18,196 nt of DNA from Flavobacteriales bacterium (GTDB taxonomy: Bacteria; Bacteroidota; Bacteroidia; Flavobacteriales_G; Salibacteraceae): the NCBI GenBank assembly GCA_003499525.1, contig DNTB01000022.1, forward strand, positions 1 to 18,196. Reading direction: 5' to 3'. The notes under the pieces were generated by a model. It had not been told where the DNA came from. It was given only the letters and a program-made list of their open reading frames with translations, and did not search any database. Below are positions 14,157 through 18,196 of the stretch, in pieces; position 1 is the first letter of the stretch; each line of letters starts with the position of its first letter. Made by a program: the position numbers and the translations under genes.

Positions 14157-14747
14157 ATGAATTTAGCGGCTAAAATCTTCATTTTTATTGCAAGTCTCAC
14201 TTTATCAGGGTGTTTGGAAAAACCATGCAAAACGCATGATTTCTGTCCACAACCCGAAACCGCTGTTCGCTATTTTTCGGTGTACAAGCCCGGCTCGTGG
14301 TGGGTATACGAAACCAGCGACGGCTCTAAAAGAGACAGTATTTATGTTTCGGAATACAGAGTGGAACCCGGTCAGGATGGAGAAGACCCCTGTTATGCAT
14401 GGGAAGACCAATACTATACGTGCAGAACAAAATACCTTACAGATATTGGGGAATTTCATGGTGTCAATGGAAATCTTGGTTCTTGCAATTCAAGCATATT
14501 TACAATTGAGGAGAGGAACAAAGGAATAGTTGGACTCTATTCCTTCAGAAATGTTGATACACTTTCCAATGATGTTAATGGAGTAAAAACGGTCTCTCCT
14601 TTTTATCCAAAATCTGGATTTGACACTATTTACAAGGAAGTCACTATTTGGGATGGTACTTATTTTTTTTCGGAGAACATTGGGTTAATTCAATACGCTT
14701 CGTCGGACCTTGACACATTTTACATGACCGAATACTTCATACCATGA
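14157..14747 (+). CDS. tandem-family lipoprotein A
   Basis: This is a 196-residue exported lipoprotein with lipobox LSGC (Cys19). Residues 17-70 form a block nearly identical to lipoproteins B and C, including CLEKPCKTHDFC, YKPGSWWVYETSDG and KRDSIYVSEYRV. The G-x-W-W-V-Y then R-D-S-I-Y-V pattern recalls a widespread Bacteroidota lipoprotein domain (G-N-Y-W-V-Y then D-S-V-Y), probably a small beta-sandwich. After residue 70 the sequence differs from B and C except for spaced Cys residues (PCYAW, YTC, SCNSS) and the C-terminus DTFYMTEYFIP. It starts 4 bp after the TAA that ends the read-through frame of the first lipoprotein and overlaps gene B by ATGA. No function is known. Confidence 0.8.
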   Translation: MNLAAKIFIFIASLTLSGCLEKPCKTHDFCPQPETAVRYFSVYKPGSWWVYETSDGSKRDSIYVSEYRVEPGQDGEDPCYAWEDQYYTCRTKYLTDIGEFHGVNGNLGSCNSSIFTIEERNKGIVGLYSFRNVDTLSNDVNGVKTVSPFYPKSGFDTIYKEVTIWDGTYFFSENIGLIQYASSDLDTFYMTEYFIP

Positions 14748-14953
14748 ACCTGCAACATTTTGTTTTCTTTTTTCTTTCAAGTCTACTCTTATCAGGGTGT
14801 TTAGAAAAACCATGCAAAACGCATGAATTCTGTCCACAGCCCGAAACCGCTGTTCGCTATTTCTCAGTCTATAAACCCGGCTCGTGGTGGGTATATGAAA
14901 CCAGCGACGGCTCCAAAAGAGACAGCATTTATGTGTCTGAATACAGAGTGGAG
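14744..14953 (+). repeat. 210-bp near-identical direct repeat, copy in gene B
   Basis: It matches 15343-15552 with four silent differences. Identity ends sharply after the codon for Glu70. The related block in gene A (14205-14366) encodes the same 54 residues apart from one Asp/Glu change, but with more silent differences. Confidence 0.9.
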
Positions 14954-15346
14954 TCAGGTCAAGATAGAGAAGATCCATGCTTTGCGTGGGAAGATGTTGA
15001 TTTTACCTGTGTTTCGGACTACTTCACGGACGAAGGAAACTTTGTCGGGCGCTATGGTAATGCAGGGAATTGTTCCTCTTCGGATTTTAGAATAACTCTC
15101 CGAAAAATAGGGCTAACTAGCTTCTCAGAAAGAGATACCCTATTAAGCGGGCTGAATGGAGCAAAATCATTAAAGCAATTCAAACTACCTTTTGGTCTTG
15201 ATACCGTATACTCAGAAGTAACCCTTGTAGATGATATAAAGGTGAGAAATGCGGATGATTTTGTTTTTGCAATGGATGTAGGCTTAATACGTTTTTGCTC
15301 GCCAAACCTTGATACATTTTATCTAACCGAATACTTTATACCATGA
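14744..15346 (+). CDS. tandem-family lipoprotein B
   Basis: The 200-residue lipoprotein has lipobox LSGC (Cys19) after the signal MNLQHFVFFFLSSLLL. Its first 70 codons match gene C at 206 of 210 bases, and all four differences are silent. From codon 71 onward B and C fall to roughly 60 percent identical residues and share blocks such as FTCVSD, LPFGLDT, VRNADDFVFA and GLIRFC. Cys positions are kept (PCFAW, FTC, NCSSS), suggesting a fixed disulfide scaffold with a variable surface. Both ends use ATGA overlaps with genes A and C. Function is unknown. Confidence 0.8.
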   Translation: MNLQHFVFFFLSSLLLSGCLEKPCKTHEFCPQPETAVRYFSVYKPGSWWVYETSDGSKRDSIYVSEYRVESGQDREDPCFAWEDVDFTCVSDYFTDEGNFVGRYGNAGNCSSSDFRITLRKIGLTSFSERDTLLSGLNGAKSLKQFKLPFGLDTVYSEVTLVDDIKVRNADDFVFAMDVGLIRFCSPNLDTFYLTEYFIP

Positions 15347-15552
15347 ACCTGCAACATTTTGTTTTCTTTTTTCTTTCAAGTCTACTCTTATCAGGGTGTT
15401 TAGAAAAACCATGCAAAACGCATGAATTCTGTCCACAACCCGAAACCGCTGTTCGCTATTTCTCAGTCTATAAACCCGGCTCGTGGTGGGTATATGAAAC
15501 CAGCGACGGCTCCAAAAGAGATAGCATTTATGTTTCGGAATACAGAGTGGAG
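15343..15552 (+). repeat. 210-bp near-identical direct repeat, copy in gene C
   Basis: This is the partner of 14744-14953. The upstream junction (ATACC then ATGAACCTGC) is also shared, so the repeat begins at or just before the start codon. Confidence 0.9.
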
Positions 15553-15942
15553 CCAGAACAAGATGCGCATGATCCTTGCTATGCGTGGGAAGGCGTTTAT
15601 TTTACTTGTGTCTCAGATTTTTTTGTGAAGGAGGAAGAATTTGGTGGTTTCTATGGGAGTACTGGTAATTGTCCCCGTTCGATTTTTAGCATAGATATCC
15701 GAAAAATAGGACTGGTTAGCTACTTAGACAGAGATACTCTTGAAAGTGGAGTGAACGGAAAAACTTTGACCGAATTCGAATTGCCGTTTGGCCTTGATAC
15801 AACTTACTCAGAAGTATTTGTAGATGATGATATTGAGGTGAGAAATGCAGATGATTTTGTTTTTGCACGGGATATAGGCTTAATCCGTTTTTGCTCATTT
15901 GATCTTGATACCTTTTATCTATCCAAATACTTCATACCATGA
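15343..15942 (+). CDS. tandem-family lipoprotein C
   Basis: The 199-residue lipoprotein has lipobox LSGC at Cys19, the constant block at residues 17-70, and then a divergent body. The body keeps the family landmarks DPCYAW, YFTCVSD, GNCPRS, LPFGLDT, DDFVFARDIGLIRFC and DTFYLSKYFIP. The stop overlaps the start of the protease gene by ATGA (15939-15942), so a lipoprotein and a secreted protease are translated in tandem. A role as protease partner, inhibitor or substrate is possible but rests only on this adjacency. Confidence 0.8.
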   Translation: MNLQHFVFFFLSSLLLSGCLEKPCKTHEFCPQPETAVRYFSVYKPGSWWVYETSDGSKRDSIYVSEYRVEPEQDAHDPCYAWEGVYFTCVSDFFVKEEEFGGFYGSTGNCPRSIFSIDIRKIGLVSYLDRDTLESGVNGKTLTEFELPFGLDTTYSEVFVDDDIEVRNADDFVFARDIGLIRFCSFDLDTFYLSKYFIP

Positions 15943-16451
15943 AATCAATATCCTTAGTCTCCGTTTTTGCCTTTTTTTTACTTTTCATGCCCGAGGCGAC
16001 CTATGCTCAAAGATTTGGTTGGGCACAATATTGTCATCGCAATGTAATGGATCAAAGTCTGGGAAATTCTTTTCGCGATGGAGTGATCCGGGCCTCTTTC
16101 AAAATGTTGCTCTATTATGAGGGATCCGGCTCAGGGCTTTGCTCAGGAACGCTTATCAATAGAAATACGAGCAAAGAGAATTTGGGGTACTATATTCTTA
16201 CATCCAGGCACTGCTTGACAGGAGATAAAGCAGTCGATTTCGGAAGGGAACATTTCCTCTATTTTAACTATCAAAGTCCATCATACGACAATGGTTCGAC
16301 TGTCAAGTCCAATAAGGGTAAAAGTAATCTTCAAAGCACGTCGAATACTGATCCTTGGGAGGGTTATGAGTTTGTTAGTTCGGAGTTCAAAGTTTGGAGG
16401 TATAACTTGAAACTCGCAACTCAAAAAACGGTCAACGTCTATCATGCATAG
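15939..16451 (+). CDS. secreted trypsin-like serine protease, truncated
   Basis: A signal peptide (cleavage near TYAQ, residue 24) precedes a chymotrypsin-fold N-terminal half. CSGTLINR (68-75) and YYILTSRHCL (84-93) carry the catalytic His91, with Cys68 and Cys92 placed for a disulfide, as in the lysyl-endopeptidase-like enzymes of Bacteroidota. The catalytic Asp and the GDSG serine motif are absent. Native sequence ends near residue 146; residues 147-170 are translated 7-bp repeat (SSEFKVWRYN and so on) and stop at TAG in the palindromic core of repeat copy 2. The product cannot be an active protease. It overlaps lipoprotein C by ATGA. It is either a pseudogene or a gene rebuilt by element insertion. 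Confidence 0.75.
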   Translation: MKSISLVSVFAFFLLFMPEATYAQRFGWAQYCHRNVMDQSLGNSFRDGVIRASFKMLLYYEGSGSGLCSGTLINRNTSKENLGYYILTSRHCLTGDKAVDFGREHFLYFNYQSPSYDNGSTVKSNKGKSNLQSTSNTDPWEGYEFVSSEFKVWRYNLKLATQKTVNVYHA

Positions 16452-16517
16452 ACAAACTCGGAACCCAGAACCCAAAATTCGAAACCCGGAACTCAAAACT
16501 CGAAACTACAAGCTCAG
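16377..16517 (+). repeat. 7-bp-period tandem repeat element, inverted arms (copy 2), inside the protease gene
   Basis: The left arm has three AGTT-type heptads (16377-16397), then AGGTAT. Right-arm heptads AACTTGA, AACTCGC and AACTCAA (16404-16424) follow, with a core holding the palindrome GTCTAT-CATGC-ATAGAC (16437-16453). A run of nine more heptads (16455-16517: AACTCGG, AACCCAG, AACCCAA, AATTCGA, AACCCGG, AACTCAA, AACTCGA, AACTACA, AGCTCAG) completes it. It shares about 32 bp (less a 7-bp unit) of left arm and 17 bp of right arm with copy 1. Confidence 0.85.
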
Positions 16518-16587
16518 AGAGCGCATAGCCGAATTGGAATCTGGGGAATAATTGCCTTAAATTCACTTTCAGAAAACGATTTGTAAT
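16452..16587 (+). other. gap without a recognised gene; open coiled-coil-like tail
   Basis: Besides the right arm of repeat copy 2, this gap holds the end of a frame open from ATG 16444 to TAA at 16552-16554. It is shifted by one relative to the protease and translates to about 36 residues ending NYKLRERIAELESGE. The spacing of Leu/Ile in this tail is heptad-like. It may be the severed C-terminus of the interrupted gene. No promoter was identified before the next gene. Confidence 0.4.
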
Positions 16588-17451
16588 ATGAAAAAGTATC
16601 GAATTCCCATAGTAGCACTTACCGTTCTGGCGGCTTTTAGCTTGCAAACGTGCAAGCATTGTAACGACCCTACCAACCCGGATTGTGCGAATTACGACCC
16701 GTGTTATGGGAAGAAAACCATCAACACTTTCTTCAAGGTACGACCCGGAGACCGTGGGTTTCCGCCCCCGGAAGAATGGTGCGATTTGGTAAACTGCGAC
16801 ACTTTCAACACTGTTTTTGTGCGTTTTGATATCCCTGAAGGCAACCCCGAGAACAGCACATATGAGTGGCAAATTGGTGAAGAACCCGAACCCCGCTATG
16901 GCGAAGGCTTTGAAATAGAATTTGGGCCCCATATAGCAAAATATGGATGGGAAACCTGGTTACCCATCACTTTAACCATTCGCACTCCACCCAATGGCTG
17001 TTTGACCAATCCCGGCGATACGCTGATTTCTGTTACCAGAGAACTGTTTTTTACAGAAAAAGCCCTCAAACTATATAAGGAGGGAGAGGATACGGCTATA
17101 TTCAAAGGGTATTTTGAAGATGATCCGAACGGAGAGGCTATCATCCAATATATTAGAATTAATGAGGGAAGTATTGGAGGAGTAGCAGCACCAACAACTG
17201 CAATTGTTGGAGTTCCATTTGTGGACACTCTTGTGTACCCAAGAATATGTTATTTCGATAATTGTGCCAATCACTTACATACAAAATCTGTGATATATCA
17301 GGATGCGAACGATTGTTACAAAAGGACCAAATATCCCTTAAGTGAAGCCGAATTTCAATTTTTAGGTTCAGAAGACGAAGTCAAACTTACGTGGGTTCAA
17401 AATGAACCGGGAATACACAAAAGGCACGTATTCATAGGAGCAAGACAATAA
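16588..17451 (+). CDS. secreted lipoprotein of unknown function
   Basis: The 287-residue protein has a signal sequence with a probable lipobox SLQTC (Cys22; Gln-Thr before Cys is atypical). A Cys-rich segment follows (KHCNDPTNPDCANYDPC). The middle (about 70-150) alternates strands with YEWQIGEEPE, WLPITLTIRTPP and FFTEKALKLY, compatible with an immunoglobulin-like or PKD-like beta-sandwich, as in many surface lipoproteins of Bacteroidota. A second domain from about 165 contains FKGYFEDDPNGEAIIQYI and paired Cys (ICYFDNCANH). It is not obviously homologous to the tandem lipoproteins upstream. The next gene follows after 18 bp, suggesting a two-gene unit. No function is recognised. Confidence 0.7.
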   Translation: MKKYRIPIVALTVLAAFSLQTCKHCNDPTNPDCANYDPCYGKKTINTFFKVRPGDRGFPPPEEWCDLVNCDTFNTVFVRFDIPEGNPENSTYEWQIGEEPEPRYGEGFEIEFGPHIAKYGWETWLPITLTIRTPPNGCLTNPGDTLISVTRELFFTEKALKLYKEGEDTAIFKGYFEDDPNGEAIIQYIRINEGSIGGVAAPTTAIVGVPFVDTLVYPRICYFDNCANHLHTKSVIYQDANDCYKRTKYPLSEAEFQFLGSEDEVKLTWVQNEPGIHKRHVFIGARQ

Positions 17452-17469
17452 AGCAATAAAATCATAGAA

Positions 17470-17979
17470 ATGAACTTAAAAATACTCTTTCCACTTTGGC
17501 TGCTATTATCTCTAAGTATTGCCATAAGAGCTCAGGTATGTGAACCCTACACCAACGTAAATGCCTGTATATCTGGAAACGGGATAAGCACAAATCCTGA
17601 TAATTTATTGAATCCTCATTGCGAGGAGCTTAAAAACAATTTTGAATGGCGGGTAAAACATCCGGTAGGGGGCCCTCTACCGGCTGAGTTTTACGTTGTG
17701 TATGATGAAAATGGCGATCCCAAGGGGGTAAGAAACCCGTTTAATGAAACAGATGATGTTGAATACCTTCATCTGTCGAATAACCACAACAGCAACTACC
17801 ACCCCGCAGACGGTTGGGAGCTGCTGAAAGTAGATTTTGGGGCATTGAGCAATTTCAATACTGGCTGGACCGTTGAAGAAGAGAATAGGCCGGGACTAGA
17901 CCCCCAGACCAGAGGCCCACGCTGCCGCGAGATTAACGGAGTGTATCTCGTGGCTCTACCTGCCATAGGATCAAGTTGA
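17470..17979 (+). CDS. secreted protein of unknown function, possibly truncated
   Basis: The 169-residue protein has a clear signal peptide (MNLKILFPLWLLLSLSIAIRAQ, cleavage before VCEPYTN) and no lipobox. The mature part contains FYVVYDENGDPKGV, NNHNSNYHPADGWELLKVDFG and a final VYLVALPAIGSS. The segment with DGWELLK-DFG is familiar from longer Bacteroidota secreted proteins that continue well beyond it, so this may be only the N-terminal part. After the TGA the same frame stays open for 49 more codons (to 18126). It lies 18 bp after the lipoprotein gene and is probably co-transcribed with it. Function is unknown. Confidence 0.65.
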   Translation: MNLKILFPLWLLLSLSIAIRAQVCEPYTNVNACISGNGISTNPDNLLNPHCEELKNNFEWRVKHPVGGPLPAEFYVVYDENGDPKGVRNPFNETDDVEYLHLSNNHNSNYHPADGWELLKVDFGALSNFNTGWTVEEENRPGLDPQTRGPRCREINGVYLVALPAIGSS

Positions 17980-18153
17980 GAAAAGGCTATTTTATTTCAA
18001 AACCAACCTATTGTTCAGGAACTACACATTCAACAATCCAAAAGGGCTGTACTTTATGAGCTTCGCATTGGTGGATTGTTCTGGATAGACTTGGTGGGTA
18101 AAAAGTTCTTAATTGTTGATATTCGATGACTGAAAGGATTAGAAATGATACCA

Positions 18154-18180
18154 CGCGAATCCGATGGCTATCGGATCGCG
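18154..18180. repeat. long perfect-arm hairpin at the window end
   Basis: CGCG plus ATCCGAT (18154-18157, 18159-18165) pairs with ATCGGAT plus CGCG (18170-18180) around a GGCT loop, with one bulged A at 18158. The following bases are not a T-run, so an intrinsic terminator is doubtful. A structured repeat or mobile-element edge is possible. Apart from this hairpin and an open frame, nothing is recognised between 17980 and the end. Confidence 0.6.
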
Positions 18181-18196
18181 CCTTTACTTTGGCCGA

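Noticed and set aside
14188..14529. 113-codon second-frame ORF in lipoprotein A, with similar ones in B and C
   Set aside because: It recurs only because the underlying DNA is duplicated; it has no export signal and the main frame carries the lipobox and only silent differences between B and C.
16432..16932. 166-codon minus-strand ORF across the repeat and the lipoprotein start
   Set aside because: It is partly translated repeat and partly antisense to the lipoprotein with a clear signal peptide.

Overview
The window looks like chromosomal DNA of a marine-type member of the Bacteroidota, most likely a flavobacterium-like lineage. Pointers are: (i) a gene pair resembling the DUF6427 and DUF6341 families, which I know mainly from Flavobacteriia, next to purD; (ii) -7 promoter elements of the Bacteroidota form TAnnTTTG at a constant distance (about 17-25 nt) from several starts; (iii) few Shine-Dalgarno sequences; (iv) many small secreted lipoproteins. 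Family names are from memory of sequence patterns; no database search was run.

Layout. Positions 15-12036 are conserved housekeeping DNA, almost all on the minus strand: tRNA-Ser(GGA); an operon running purQ, tatD, ansA and a TMTC-like membrane protein with TPRs (ansA overlaps both tatD and the TPR gene by ATGA); a DUF6427-like membrane protein; a divergent 61-residue DUF6341-like membrane protein on the plus strand whose end overlaps the end of purD; purD; an exported redoxin with its own promoter and terminator; a propionyl-CoA carboxylase-type beta subunit; yebC; and two tandem paralogous outer-membrane beta-barrel proteins. At 12147 the direction flips to plus with an integral-membrane alkane monooxygenase (alkB-like, all four histidine motifs present).

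From 13185 to the end the DNA is accessory in character. It opens with a repeat zone: a degenerate 7-bp tandem repeat in inverted orientation, then a 73-nt nested hairpin. Next is a tightly packed plus-strand cluster: a 61-codon unknown ORF, four related lipoprotein genes and a secreted serine protease, joined mostly by 4-bp ATGA overlaps. Three of the lipoproteins share an almost invariant N-terminal 54-residue block, with divergent remainders. The first lipoprotein gene carries an in-frame TAG that cuts off its family C-terminus. The protease is cut off after the catalytic His by a second copy of the 7-bp repeat element. A lipoprotein and a secreted protein of unknown function follow.

The most unusual material is (a) the constant/variable tandem lipoproteins, (b) the 7-bp-period elements, which encode the same heptapeptide in all three frames and have invaded or ended a gene, and (c) the nested hairpin with four TGTTCTA heptamers next to the lipoprotein cluster.
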